Made by a program: the position numbers and the translations under genes
Source: Stratiolaelaps scimitus
Lineage: Eukaryota; Arthropoda; Arachnida; Mesostigmata; Laelapidae
NCBI GenBank assembly: GCA_019614645.1
Contig: JABWDB010000008.1
Span: forward strand, 8,060,001 to 8,124,000
Direction: 5' to 3'
DNA: 64,000 nucleotides
Part shown: positions 36,130 through 49,389 of the stretch, one piece after another
How the letters are laid out: each line of letters starts with the position of its first letter
Numbering within the stretch: the first letter of the stretch is position 1
The notes under the pieces: model-generated
What the model was told of the DNA's origin: nothing
The model's input: the letters and a program-made list of their open reading frames with translations, nothing else
Database searches by the model: none

Positions 36130-39100
36130 AGCTCTACTAATTTCAAATAAATCAAATCGAGTTCAATCAGGTTCGGGCGACGCTCGACGAGCTATGAGTT
36201 CAGCCAGGTTCTAGAGATAATGTGATATAACATTTTCAATACAGGGGTCGATGCCCAGCCAAAAGGTAACAAAAGCATATTTGAAGGCACATGGATGCAA
36301 CTTCCGGCACGTGGGATCTCATTTCCGACGGAACTAGCGGCAGAATATCATTTTTTTTTTGCCTCAATTCACTCTTGGGACCTACAAGTCGTTGAACTGT
36401 CGAATACCGCAAAAACGTTCAGGAAAGCTTCAGATCGGATCCGCCTGTGATCAGATCCACAGCGGGATCAGATGCGAAAGATTTTGTCAAAGTTGGTCAA
36501 AACAGGTCATTAGAACAATTTATGAAGTGATATGAGAACGTTGTAGCATGAACACTATAATTATCGGATCGCGATCTCGTAGTCAGTACATACAGTTGGT
36601 ATTTGTATACGTTGGGAATTAGTCATATGCTCACTGATTGTCGAACTCGGTTGAGGAGCTTCAGGGTACAACTCTGATTTCAGAGTTCGGACCTTAAATG
36701 TTCATTCGACATTTCAGATACCATTGGAGTACGTTTCGATACTGTTTCGTTGGGTGCCGCGGAGACCACGTCCGGCTTTCCGGTGAGACCACAGACGGAA
36801 ACATGAGAGAACACCAGTGTTGCTAGGCAGGAATCGAGGCTGCAATCGGATACACTACCTTGGAAAAAATGCAATTTTTATATGGGGTAGTTACCGCTAA
36901 TTAAATTGTGCATTCTACATATATTCTTTCCCGTTAAGGCAGCGGCTCGCATAGGTTACGATTCTCATTGTTTTAGTACGGGCCTAGTAATGCGTTATTA
37001 TAATTACCATTTTTATTATTATTATTATTATTCTCCATCTCTATAATGCATAGGAATGATTAACGCTAGCTTTGCCGTCGTTATTTACTTTTATTTATTT
37101 TACCGTTCATTTATTTTAGTAGCTCTTCAAGGTGTCAACTCCAGCAAGGCCCAGCAATTTGCGCTGTCAAGATTAGCCTTTCGGCTGAGGTTATTGTTAT
37201 CTACAACACATAAAGGTTTATTGTACCTGGTCAGTGCGGTGAAGTCGAATACGAGAACGTTGTACGACGAGAGCGGATTGACTGACCCTTGCCACTTTAT
37301 TCTCTGCTGTCGGGAGAGAAATGAGGACAGCCGTTCATCTTGATCGCCTTCAGGGAAGTGGTTGTGCATTGAGATACCAGTGACCCAAGCGTGGACACGG
37401 GTTCATATTTAAGATACACTCGCTTGCATGGCCCGACCGCATCATTGGATCCAATTTGGCGATCCTGCTCAAGTCGATCCGCCGTCGCGAGCCTTCAGCA
37501 CAACCACTATCAGGTCACAGGACACAAGCTACTTAGGCTCGCCAGAGGAACACACAAAAGTCGCATTCGGCCTGTTCTAGGCAGCTCGACCTCGTTCTCG
37601 GCCAGTCGTCCACATGCGTCGTACACGTGCCCTCATGTGCCGCGTAAGCAGATTCAGCAAATACATGATGAAAATACGAGGTGTTTTGAGGGTTTAAAGA
37701 TAATGTAATATGTTCCTGTAACATCCGCGTGTGTCCACGCCGAAATATTGTAAAATGTCCTGATTTTGACAATTGTGCCCTCTTCTCAGATCTGGCCAGC
37801 TATGATGGATGAGGACCGGGCGCAAAAGGTTCGAGAACATCCATCACTGTGGCCGCACATCGCGAGAGAAGACGTATTCTCAGATCCGGCTAAAGCAAGC
37901 GCCCATCAAGGGCGAAAAGCCCGACCAGACCGAAGTTGGGCCATTGCGGACATCACGGCGTCGTCATCACTGGGATCCTGGTGAAGTTGTCACAAAGTCG
38001 TCGCACGCCTGCAATCGAAATAATGTATACGAAATTACGCGATAATGCGCTCTGCAAATGATTTAGAAGAACATATTGCCGGTAGTGCATCTGCTGCTTC
38101 AATCATAGATCTGTCCTTTTTCTAACTTTTTAATCATTTCTGAGGGTCACTACGTCAGCCTTGTGAGGCACACAGCGAGTTTGTCCACAAGCCTTTGTCA
38201 CATGCTGCTTCTGGCATTGTGATGCCCCATTGGCCTGGGCCGAAACCGTTCTCCAAATCGCGTCTATCTACATTTTATTTAACTAATCGAACATAAATAT
38301 TGATCAGGTTTTGCTATTTCATTTCAACGGATGCTGATTCTGCTGGAAAAAAATACTCACATATCATTGAATGAATGTTCCCTTTAGGCCGACCTTAGCC
38401 CAGTAATAGAAAGGCAGCATAGCAAAATAGACTCTCTAATCAGCTCGTTCAAGACCAAGTCAGAGAAATAATGCAACACAATAACCCCCTTTGTTCAACT
38501 GGCGAATAGCATGTGTCTACGGCTGTACAATGGCAGGCAGCGTTCGTGCTTGAATGAATGCTTTTTCATAATCGCCCTGATGTTATTGACAGTGCTTTTG
38601 TATTCGAACAGCCGATCACACCCCAGCAACCACCGAAACGAATCGAAAGCGCTGGCTAAGCTGTAGAGGCGTTGTGCTGTTTGCACAATGAAGAATTGCA
38701 CCGAAATGGCGAAAGTATTGCGACACGATTAGGTTATTCAAAATAAATACGCCTATGGCCAGAAACAGCGCTTTTATCGAAGACCGTCTCACGCGGAAGA
38801 AGTAACGTCGACGAAACGTCAATGCCAATAATCAGCGAAGCGTAAGTATTAGTCAGAAGTCAACACAGTGCTGCCTGGTTCCCGGAAACATTTCGTGTAC
38901 ACGTATACATTTTGTCCAAAAATGACATACTCAACAATTTTAGGATACTGTTTGAGATCTAAACGCTGGCAATGGGCAATACCTTTTTTAGATTAACGCA
39001 TTTAACGGTAGGTACAGTCCGTGATCTTGAGATGGGATGCGACCAGATGAGAGGCTCGTGTTTGATGGTTGCTTCGCTTACTTAATCACTGCTACATAAT

Positions 39101-40100
39101 AGGCAGGACATACGCCGACATGTTTCAATAGAGCCTTGCAACAAGCCGTGATAGGCTTGTTCGAAATTATTATTATAATAAAATAACGTGTAATATATGT
39201 GAAATTCTATTATAAATGCACTCTCTCAATTTCTATGCCAGCGTGTTCCGCCCACTGAAATGGGAATGTTTCCAAGATGCAGAATTTGAAAATGTAAAAT
39301 CCCATTGTCCGATATAAACAGGTATTCTCTGGCTTATGTCCGGGTGAAAACAAATGGCACACTACCAGTCCTATACGACTAAAGATCATCAATAAGCGGA
39401 CTGCCGAGTCTTCAACACGTCGAATTTTCAAAGTGTTTCTAAGTGCATTGGGAGTATAAAGTGAGCTGAGGTCCCATAGGAAAATCTCTAATGCGCTTCG
39501 AAGCCGTCTGTCTCGGCACTGGCGACGAGTGTTTTGCTTATTCGTCAGCTTCGGAATGTAGAAGAGATATGAAAATGTCAGTCGGCAGATATAGGGGCTT
39601 TCGACAGACGCAGCGATTGACCGCGGTTAACATGAACAGGCGACCTTTAAAATGGGAAGCTGGCCTAGTGATACGGATTTTAAATTCGAAGCGTCGTCGT
39701 AAATACCAAGCGAATGTTAAACACTCGTTTGGAGGGCACCATAACCTGAACGAATTTACGAGAAAATGAGAAGAAACTCAAAATAGCTTTGCAAATAGAT
39801 TAACAAATAGATTTGCCGGACACATTAATTATTTGTCGGCACATGAAAACTGGTAGTATACCACCCGCGATTTGAGTAGGTGGGAGACGCCCAGAAGGGA
39901 CGGACAGCATAGCCAACGGCGATGTTCCTTTTTAAGAGGTTGCAGACAAATGCTTTGTACACATTGTATGGAACTCTCGCCCATTGAATCTTGTACTCCA
40001 AGGGCTTGAGGCATGGCCTGGAACTATTTTCTTATTACTTCAGACCTTCAGGGTTAGACCGAGTGAATGACTCTCAGCTATATTTTACGCTATTCTATAT
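36130..40100. other. Non-coding stretch, nothing recognised
   Basis: Contains (ATT)n at about 37,011-37,032. Several frames of 60-105 codons show no conserved motif or convincing splice context. Confidence 0.45.
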
Positions 40101-40109
40101 AGATATAGC

Positions 40110-40675
40110 TGCCATTTGTCAGACGGCACCTCCCGAATGTAGACCAGTTGCCCCTCGAAGTGCCCCAGGGCTTTGTTCTAGGTCCACGTCTATCCATGAT
40201 GTATTTAAACTCTAGCCTGACAGCCATAAAGGTGGAGTGTACAGGGGTTCAATAAGCGATAACATACGCCTACAGTGAGACCATGCTGTGCAAACTCGAT
40301 AAACATAGGTAATACAATCTATTATATATTTGGTCGATTTCGAAAATATACGCTGCACTCATGAGACAGCTGACCGGCTGGGGATCACAATTTGCAATGG
40401 CCTCAAGCAATTCACGAACGGAGCATCAAAGAGATGCTATGCCACCATTTGCTCATTGGCGATATTGAATCAGTTCGGGTATAACCAGAATCTACCATTA
40501 TTTACGATATACAAAGTTATCGTCGAGCCAATAATTTCCTATACTGTCTCTCTTCTACGAGCAACGTATCAGAACGCCATAGCAAACATCAGCCCGCACG
40601 GAGAATGCAAAGGACTAACGTATGCGTTCCACTGCAAACCGATGAGTCATATTTTTAATAAAGCTATTCAGTAGC
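40110..40675 (+). mobile_element. Decayed CR1-like LINE, reverse transcriptase remnant
   Basis: VPQGFVLGPRLSMMYLNSS at 40,160 is the reverse transcriptase motif normally VPQGSVLGPLLF.IYIND. After a frame change, 40,330-40,675 encodes RLGITICNGLKQF, then LFTIYKVIVEPIISYTVSLL. These correspond to DLGV...LKF and LFK...VEPI..YA.PVW, the same blocks seen at the end of the intact LINE at 25-28 kb. The YADD motif is not recoverable and stops intervene. It is an old inactive copy of the same broad clade. Confidence 0.65.
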
Positions 40676-40770
40676 AGTCCATCAAGGATTACCATACCGC
40701 TGTTCGCGGCCAAGGCACTATGTTTGATTTCGCGTTTAATGGTACTAATAAGGTTTCCGGGTTGACGCAC

Positions 40771-40940
40771 AGCCATCACTTAACGTTCACGGTACAACGG
40801 CTTTCGGCATTGCTTTATAAGGCGGACCACCCCTTTAAATGCAAATGTGCAACTGTGGCGATCGAACCCGTGCACCTACGTCCGTCTCCTCCAACGATTG
40901 CAAGGCGTACACGAATATACCACCAAGCCACCGGGCTCGA
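40771..40940 (-). mobile_element. tRNA-derived SINE
   Basis: Minus-strand copy lying 95 bp past the decayed LINE. The B box is GGGTTCGATCGCC (complement of about 40,858-40,870). The head is complementary to ACCAAGCCACCGGGCTCG, and the body covers TGCAAATGTGCAACTGTGG and GGTACAACGGCTTTCGGC. Good preservation. Confidence 0.75.
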
Positions 40941-40944
40941 CCGG

Positions 40945-42090
40945 GTGTTTAATGGAACTGACGCATGTGAACAATTTTCAAGATTTGCGTATGAACCCGG
41001 CACGACATATGAGTCACATAAGGCGCGCATTGTATCGGCATTTCTACGCAGCGTCTCTATTGAGTTTACCACTACGAGCCATGCTCGTTTCATTCTCAAG
41101 GCCACTCGAACGGCCAAAAGGCCTCGGTGTTTGCTAGTGCGAACAGGTCACTGTGTAACAGGCAGCCTAAGAACGTTGACTATCATGGCAAATCGCGCGG
41201 GGTCCAACAAGCTGGAAACAGCTTTGCCGGTGGATCTAGAATGATATCAGTGGGTAATTCAAGAAATATAAGCACTTCATTTCAGCTCATAAATTGAAGG
41301 AGAGGCAATATCTTCAGCCGTATTAAGTCTGTGCAAGGGATACGCGTCAGGATATATCGAAATCTGGTGGTAACCGTGCGTTTGAAGAAAATTTCCTCCT
41401 CTAAAAAAAGGATATATTGATAGTGACAAGGACGTGAACGGGAGAAACTTTAAAATAGTATCCATTGGTTTTATGAGCACTATTCAATTGGCGGAAAAGC
41501 GAATTTTTGAAAATGAAAATCGATTTTACGAAGTATATGGTACCTTTTGAATTGATAGTCGGGGATTTCTAAAAAAATAACGATCTGAAACTCACGTATT
41601 ATTTTTAATTCAATGCGATATTCTTTGAGATGTGCTTAGCCATCTCAGAAATTAAGGTTAGCTTTCTCGTTAACCTCAATTTTGAGACCCGAGTAACTTC
41701 AATATGGTAAGAGGCTCGCGGTTTGAAGGCGGTTGTACGTTGTTAATTATAATGCCAAGGCGCTATCATTAACAGCGGGAAATGGGATATTGCTACAACG
41801 CGAGACTGGACGGGATCGCCCTGCCGATGCAGCCTAATCGAGAGAATTAGGCAGCTGCAGCTATAATAGTACTTACACAGGAAACAATACTGGAACGATG
41901 CAATCAAATAGCTGTGGCAGACTCATGGGCTAACAGCGGTGAGGATATGGTATGAAGGAAACAATAGCGTGAGTTTGCTGACGAAATAGGACAATGCAAT
42001 GAGAGAACCACAACGAGATAACTGCAACAGGACACGAGTCGTAAGTTCAACGGAGTAACGCGATTCGTAATGGAAACGAGATTAATGATG
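40945..42090. other. Non-coding stretch
   Basis: Frames at 40,720-41,244 partly overlap the SINE and match nothing. The part from about 41,930 may be an older extension of the repeat described next, with similar short blocks near 48,930-49,010. Confidence 0.4.
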
Positions 42091-42094
42091 AAGA

Positions 42095-42192
42095 ACTTAA
42101 GCATAGGTGTCCTTATCCATACTAAAGAATAGGCCAATATCCACATATGTGGCAAGCTTCGTTTGCTCAGCTGCTACATATATATATATATC
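42095..42192 (+). repeat. Unnamed interspersed repeat ending in (TA)n, copy 1
   Basis: CTTAAGCATAGGTGTCC, CCATACTAAAGAATAGGCCA and ATGTGGCAAGCTTCG align in order with 49,130-49,230, and both end in a (TA)n tract. I recognise no coding or tRNA-like part. Confidence 0.55.
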
Positions 42193-42194
42193 GG

Positions 42195-44875
42195 GTGAGT
42201 GTTACCTATCCTGTTCCGCTAGCCACTAGTGAACACATGTCGGTCCGTTCACAAAGGCCGTACTGCATCGTAGAGCGACAGAGGCATATGCCAAACCCCT
42301 TTATTTTTCGCATTCAACTTGTACGTTGAAGCGACAGTATACCCGAGTGTGTATATCAAAACAAGTATTTCAATATTTTTTTGTTCGCGAACGATGTCCT
42401 TGAGCTCTGTTTCGCTCGGAGCTAGCAGAGCGCCTTCAATAATTGGCAATTTCAAAAATATGATGACAATATAGACACACTCGCGCTTCTGGAGAGCTTC
42501 AAATTTCATCATTAGGCTACAGGCAGCCCGGTTCGGCAGCTCTGTTAACTTCAACTAATAAAATAATAATATAATTTCTTCACGTTCTTGCTATTAAACT
42601 AGTAACGCTACTGACCTTTAACTTCCGCCTGCTTCCTTTTGATTGTTGTGGTCTATATTAAGTAGTAGTGTATTTAAGGTGGGTCAATGTGGATCAATCA
42701 AGGTTGACGTTATTGGTAAAGCTGCGTCCGGTTCTTCGTTCTTACTAATACGCTCATGTTCATACTGTATAATTGGCTTGTAGCCATTTTGAGATTGCAT
42801 ATTACATTTATAATGTAGAATGATACCAATCTATTTTAGTGTTCGCTTGAAACGCTGTACTAGCCGCCAGTGTTATAGATAAATGGCCGTGAGATACTTC
42901 ACGCTCCCGCTGGCGCTGAGATCTCGTTCGAGGCCATAAAACGCCGATGGCAGATGATAGATTCATTTCATCTATTGAAATTCGCCAATGGACCACCGGT
43001 GACCTAGTTCAATTATCAAGTGTATGCGTATATAATATACTGCCACGTTTATCTTATTCCTACACCTATTTACCCCCACCTCATTTAAGACGAGGATGGC
43101 GGCCGTTATTTGAAATCACGCCATTATTGTTATCGTAATGTGCACTGTCTGCGTTGTCTCATATGCCTTCATGTCAAACGTGCAAATGATGTCAGCCGCT
43201 CGTTGGCGCGGCGCGGCGATTCCACGTGCAGTGGAAGCACATCGCCGACAGCGGGTTGCTGTCGAGAGCATAGCTGGTGCTGATTTGGTGCTTGTACTTA
43301 AGACACATTGTAGCTGTTATTGTTGTTGTTGCATAGTGCGATCCGTGACGAAGCCTGAAGTTGAAACAGCTGACAACCCGCTGAACTCGAAAGCCTGCCT
43401 CGGCCAGCGGACGACGGCGTCATTGGTGTTGGCTCATCCCGCGTCTCCCAGCTTTTCTGCCAAGCTCCCCGTACAGGTGTCACAAGCTGCTTTTTCAATT
43501 TGTTTCCCATCTGAAGTTTACATTTTTCATTTTTCATCTATCGCACAAATTCACACACATCTCCTTTATCCACTAGTCAAGCACTTGTATATTGACTCGA
43601 GCTAATACCACCAGTGTGAAGTGTCGCACATTGTACGGCTATCACATTCTGTTGTAGAAGGCAACAGCAGCCGCAGTAGCTGCGCGTGAGTGCAAACGAT
43701 AGTGGAACACTGTTGGCTGTTGCAGCTGTTCGTTGCTGGCCCGTTGGTTGATGGCCAATGCAGTGACGGGAAGCTGTTCTTGAAACGCATTCTCTATGTG
43801 ACCGGTTTAGTTTAGTTTGATCTAATTTATTCCGTACGCTCTGAGACGTTGCATAGAGCCCTTGGTTGGTACTGACTAGAACGCGCGTAGTTTGCTGGAC
43901 GTGCAACGGACGAATTTGTTCTTTATTTTGAAGATTATCGCTAATAACAAAGTAGCAAATTTCTACAAAAAAAATGTATCCACCCATGTACAATGTAAAT
44001 GCTAGTTATTGCTGACGACGAACAGCGAGCACAATACACCTTTTTGATTTTTTTTTTGCCAAAGCAATACGAACAATGTTTGCTAGCGAAATACATGCGC
44101 AAGTGATGGATGTTCGCTATGAGAAACGGTAATTCGATTCGATCCAGCAGCCCATGCTTTGCTGGTTACTCTTGCCAGATATTCAGGAATACTTGAGGAA
44201 ACTCGGCAGAAAATCGAACATGATATTCAAGTGTGTGTGTGTTAGTTCCATATTTAAAAGGAATTCACCTTGCGTCTAACGTGAAATTTATGTTTTATTT
44301 GAGTGGTTGTTAGCAACACCAACAACAACAACAACAACAACAAACAGCCAGTCTACGAGAGTAGCCCGCATCTGAGCTTCAAAGAATAACAGTTATCTAC
44401 AAACGAGCGACTGCGAGAAACGAAGTGCCGGCAACCGGACAAGACAACACTCAGAACGGGAATTAACAATAACCGAGCAAAGCCAACCAGTGGCAGCAAG
44501 TATACGCCATCGCACTGTGTGGCCTAAACTGGGAAAAAAGTAATAAAATCAAAAGGTCACCCTATTTTCTAGCAGCTAATGTCGATAGCCTTAACATGTG
44601 AATACCGCCCGGAACTCTTAACACGACATACTCTTCAAATCTATCGCTCACTCGAGCACGAGAATTACGTTTAATGAAGGTCACTTGGCGCGCCGAGTTT
44701 TCCGGGGCAAGCCGTATATTGCTTTTGTGGTTCACAGGCTTACGATCAGCCTTTGCTGATGTATTCCTCACACTCCCGTTTAACTTACTCCCGCGTCAGC
44801 AATCGTTTCTGCCATATTATCCGGTCAGTCACGCCTACGTGTTTAACGTGCTGCGTTTATATGAACCGCAATATT
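42195..44875. other. Non-coding stretch
   Basis: Contains (CAA)n at about 44,319-44,343. The 155-codon frame at 43,138-43,605 is cysteine- and hydrophobic-rich with no recognised motif and looks like chance. Possible promoter-like TTTATATG at about 44,850. Confidence 0.4.
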
Positions 44876-44880
44876 TTCAG

Positions 44881-45300
44881 GGTACACCAACGGCGAGTCT
44901 CATGTCACCCGCCAGCAAACCTCATGTTGAAGCTGATACGACCGTCGGGATGTCGCGCCGAGTGATCTGGATACCGTATTCAGAGCACTGGTACAAGGAG
45001 AACCTCAAGCGTATTGAAAATCTTTCGGCGAGAATCACCGCGCTGCAAGCGGAGCGCGAGGGGCCCGACGAGCAGGGGCACGAGGAAGTATCGCAAGCCG
45101 GCGGCATCCTTGAGCACAATTTTCGAGTTCTTCAATACGCGAAGGCTGTTGTGCTCACGATGCAGGCAAAGGACAGAAGCAGACAGAGCTACCAAGTCGA
45201 TGAGGTCGAAGGTATACTTCACCTTCTGGAGACCGAGCCGACGAAGATCATTCCGATCAGGGTTGATGTGTACACACTACAGCCTTCAAGTTCTATTTAA
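44881..45300 (+). CDS. Candidate exon, coiled-coil protein of unknown family
   Basis: Open frame ending in a TAA at 45,298. A good acceptor (ATATTTTCAG) ends at 44,880 in phase with the frame; alternatively an ATG at 44,902 follows a TATA-like box at about 44,850. The product is about 140 residues: a polar start, VIWIPYSEHWYKENLKRIE, then helical coiled-coil-like sequence (ENLSARITALQAEREG and HNFRVLQYAKAVVLTMQAK), and a hydrophobic-polar C-terminus. The third codon positions are GC-rich and the local GC is higher than in flanking DNA, which favours real coding. The frame is also open upstream to an ATG at 44,674, but that part reads unlike protein. Not recognised. Confidence 0.35.
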   Translation, partial: GTPTASLMSPASKPHVEADTTVGMSRRVIWIPYSEHWYKENLKRIENLSARITALQAEREGPDEQGHEEVSQAGGILEHNFRVLQYAKAVVLTMQAKDRSRQSYQVDEVEGILHLLETEPTKIIPIRVDVYTLQPSSSI

Positions 45301-45304
45301 ACGA

Positions 45305-48300
45305 CGCTGGCGTATATCATCGTTGATTGGCATGCATCGTAAGCTGGGGGGAATTTCCGCAACGTTCGGTACACAAACACAAATGACAACAAATGAATCA
45401 TTTTCCGCATGGAACCCAGAGTCATGCGGCAGGTATCCGTTTACGCACAGGAAGATATTCTAGAATTAAGAGGGAGCGAGAGCAGTGATCGAGTATCGAT
45501 CACGTTCAGGCTCTGTTGTTGTATAGCCCAAATGCGGCCATAGACCATGGTGAGAACGCATTTTTATAGCAATGCCTACGGCGGCATCTCACCGTAACAG
45601 CCCGGAATAATTTTCACGCATGTTTACAAGATGGGACGAAACATACATGACGGACGCAATAAGTATTCACTTTGCCGTGATCATCATTTTCCTTGGGTAT
45701 AAGATACAGAAAAACACACACCACGCTTACGATACGAATAAACTGGCACAGAGGATGCAATATCCTGTATATGAATGTTTTCCTTTTAATATATGGTCAT
45801 TCTTCGCTGGTTGCTAGCGATTGGCGTTTGCGTTGCAGCGATGCAACGAATGGTGATTGTGAGATTTGTTTCAGCAAGTATTGCTATTCGTTAACAAAAG
45901 CTGTACAAGCCTCGGTATACAAATATTACGTATTAGATTATATTCTTGATGAAATTATTATCATTGTCATTATTATGCTTGTTGTCAGTATCCTCGGAGT
46001 GCCGCCCAGCCAGTAACATGTTTGCATTATTGCAGCGCAAATCTAGCGCTAAACGTAGTCCCAAACAAAACCCTAAACCTCGATCCGGTGGTCACTTTCG
46101 TAGGAGTATTTTCTTCCCAAAATCCTACATAATAATAATATAATATAAAATCCCATTATGCCAGTATCTGCTGGCGCAGTTGGGCTTAACTTGTTTCTCC
46201 TCTATTCCCCCTTAAGTCCGCGAATCTAATCATATATTACTGCACCGCGACCCACTAGCAATGTACTCCAGCGTTCTATCGGACACATTTATCCACTGGC
46301 CATTTCAAGTTGTCCACATCACTGTCACTGTCATTCTTGCACAGGAGGAGAAGGCAAGGTCCCACCGAAACATGCCAATTCTATGGCACAGTGCACCTTC
46401 CCCCCCCCCACACTGTGTAGTGGACAGTTACACTTTCTTCAGAAGGAACCGGCCCAACTAGGACACGACCGTTTCCGCCGGAGAAAGTTGCTTCGTTTCC
46501 GGTTGCGGTTTTGTGAACAGTTCACTTCGGTGGCCTTAGCAACGTTGCTGTCCTGCAGCTGTTACGGGCAGGCAAGGGCAAAATACGAAGGCAAAAACCT
46601 CGACGAGGTGTTCCGACTGTTGGCACCGATGCAAAATGTGTTGCCTGCCATCCCATTATGTCCACATGTGTCTGTGCGTGCGTTTACGTCCATGTTGTGA
46701 CACCGTCGCTGCATTGCGTGACAACTGGACCACACGAAGGAAGAGATAGATTCGGGAGAAAAGTTTCGCAGATCGTCTCTGATTGCGATTAGGGTTAGGT
46801 TCTGCTATAGCCATGACGAGTCAGAGAGCATATTCACCGATCAAAACGCTATACGCACGGTAGGAACGTGGTTACTGCAGCACATATCGTGGTCGGTTTT
46901 GCGTGGTTATGGCGATTTAGTGTCCAATTCGATTTCGGATTTGCAAATGAGGTTTTATTTTTATTTCTTTCTCCCTTCTCCACCATTTGAGATATCAAAA
47001 TAATAATAATAATAAAGGATCGATAATCTGCAGTTAGCCTATGTCGATTGCTATTTTATTCAGATAGGCCGATGATAAAAATCAGTGCGACTATCACAGT
47101 ATGCGAGGTTGTTCACATAAATATTATGCCCCGCGTCCAACAACGAACTCCCTTTCCTTTAGATGTTGTATTCGTATGGCCCTTTGTTGTTAAACTATAG
47201 CACATCGATTTTGATAGGATTTTACAAAGCGAAGATCGTCGACTTTTTTCATGGGCTGGATCAGTTATGTGACGACAATGTGGTAAAAAACGAGCCTAGA
47301 AGTGTGAACAAAGTATCGTTTTTGATTTTGCACCCTTTATAGCCAGGTCCCATTATATACAATAATTGTAATGATTATAATAATAAGAACCATAATTATT
47401 AATCATTGTATGTATTACAAAGACACACAATAATATTAAAAAATAAAATAATTTCTAATCAGTACTAAAATTATTATTACCATTTACTCCACCGCCAGTT
47501 CCGCTATTGGAAAGGAAAATAACCATTATTGTTTAGTCTTCATTACCAATTATTGTAAACGCAAAGCAAAAGGCATGAACGTGTTCTGTCTTATATAACC
47601 ATTCTATCTACATAGCGTCGCAAACGGTTGGACACTTTTCGAGGTGTTCAGACTGTTTGCCACACAAGCGACCTTTAGCCCAGATGTCGTATCCACTTCG
47701 CAGCTGGTAATCGCATTCAATTCTTCGGTCGACGCCCTTCGCGGGCATTGATCATGTACGGCCCTGAAGCCACCCTCGATCAGTCTCTCTGCCCATTTGA
47801 ATATAAAAGAACTTCAGAAGAGACATCCACCAACACCAGACACACACACACACACACATACAAACTCACTAAAGAAAATCAGCGAAGCTATAATACATCT
47901 CAATGGAAGGATTAGATCGGCCCTTCGGGAGCCGAGAGCTCCATAGCTAACGGCACTGGAGCTGACGACGGAATTGTGCCTTTGTTACAATTACAATAGA
48001 ACCATCAGCTCCGATTTCCATCCAAGAGAAGGGGTAATCACTTCAAGGTAGAGTAGATATTCTGTCGACCTCTCAAACAATGAAAATCTGCCGAAGACAG
48101 TGATCGAAGACAGTCGTTTGGGTCGTTCGTTTGGGTGATTTTCCGCGTTTGAGACTACTGACGTCAATCGATATGACTGAATGAGCAATGAGCGCAAAAA
48201 AAAGACGTGCTTGAGTAAACATGTCCACTGGAGGGACAACAGATGTTGAAGTTCCTTTAGAGTATCCGCCGCCCCGGCCGCCTACCGACATCTACATATT

Positions 48301-49120
48301 TCTGTTCGTAGCAGACGCAGTCAATAACTCTGATTAATCAATTCGATAGATGTAGAGTCCAGGAGCAAAGAGCACTCGAGGCAGGAAATCTTTGTAGAAA
48401 TGTCACGATAAGCGGGTGGTTCCTGAGCAACAGGCTAGTTTTACTCATGTATTATAGCTCACGTTCGCTCCGTTCAATAACCATTGGAAAGAGCAAATGT
48501 GAACTGGAGACACTGACATAAAAATCTCTTGGGTTTCTCTTGTTTCGTGTGTTTATAAGAAAACATCTTCGATTCGAAGTTGATGAGTACTACCCTATGC
48601 TGTTCTTTACTACGATGTTGATGATATTTCGTGCGCAATCTTATTTGATGAGAACGCGCACACGTTATGGCGAAGGCGAGATGTATATGTACCTATTAAC
48701 AGAAATCAGCTTCATTTATATCAATTGGATACATTGTGTTATATAATGTTGCGAACTGACAAACATTTTTCAAATAGCTGATTGCATTGCAAACACTGGA
48801 CAATTAACATCGAGAGATGGCAGAACAGTTGTAACGATGGATAAGTCGAAGAAGGTACCAAAAATAATTTAATAGGGGTAATTGGATGATAACAACAGCT
48901 GGATAACAAATTTACTTTAAAAGGAAGGCAAGGTAATTGCAATGGGCAATCACTGATAAGAGTAACGAACAAGGTAACGCAATTCGCGATAACACGACAA
49001 CGTAATTATAAGAGTCCAAACCAATTTGGTCCGAAGCAGAATTAATTTACATTGAGAAAATACCAGCTCGCGTCGTAGGTAGCGTCTCGTGGGCGTGTGC
49101 GGTGTAGCGCTATCGAGTTG
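45305..49120. other. Non-coding stretch, AT-rich in part
   Basis: (AAT)n at about 46,998-47,018 and AT-rich DNA to 47,600. Frames at 46,261-46,700 and 48,540-48,746 show no motif. A small stem GTGATCGA...TCGATCAC lies near 45,486. No gene supported. Confidence 0.45.
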
Positions 49121-49126
49121 GATATG

Positions 49127-49252
49127 AAATAGTGCTTAAGCATGGGGTGTCCATAACCATTAAAGGCGGTCTAATAAGTTCATGTGTGGCGAGGTTCGTT
49201 AGAATGTACAGCCGTACCCACTCGGCTCCAGTATATATATATATATATATAT
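49127..49252 (+). repeat. Unnamed interspersed repeat ending in (TA)n, copy 2
   Basis: Partner of 42,095-42,192 (CTTAAGCATGGGGTGTCC; CATTAAAGGCGGTCTAATAA; GTGTGGCGAGGTTCG), ending in (TA)n at 49,232-49,252. It adjoins a mariner remnant whose 3' side faces it, so it could be that element's 3' end. Confidence 0.55.
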
Positions 49253-49253
49253 T

Positions 49254-49385
49254 ACAGTTCCCATCTTTGTTCATAACCGCTCGCCATCTCTCGACTAATT
49301 TCTTGAGTCGTTTTCTTCAGATATTATGAGGCGTAATCTCAATGAAGGCGCTCAGCCAGGTTTCAAGGTCCCTTATGTTAGGAAA
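49254..49385 (-). mobile_element. mariner-like transposase, C-terminal remnant
   Basis: On the minus strand the frame reads NIRDLETWLSAFIEI, a stop, then RKRLKKLVERWRAVMNKDGN. Mariner transposases end in a segment of the type LxxWLxxFF...GIxKLxxRWxKCIxxxGxYF, and the order and spacing agree. The catalytic DDE region is not recognisable upstream. It is a dead remnant. Confidence 0.5.
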
Positions 49386-49389
49386 GCTC

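Noticed and set aside
43138..43605. 155-codon plus-strand frame
   Set aside because: The composition is erratic (cysteine runs from TGT repeats) with no motif or splice context.
45014..45463. 149-codon basic frame on the plus strand
   Set aside because: It overlaps the coiled-coil candidate in another frame and has arginine-rich shadow composition.
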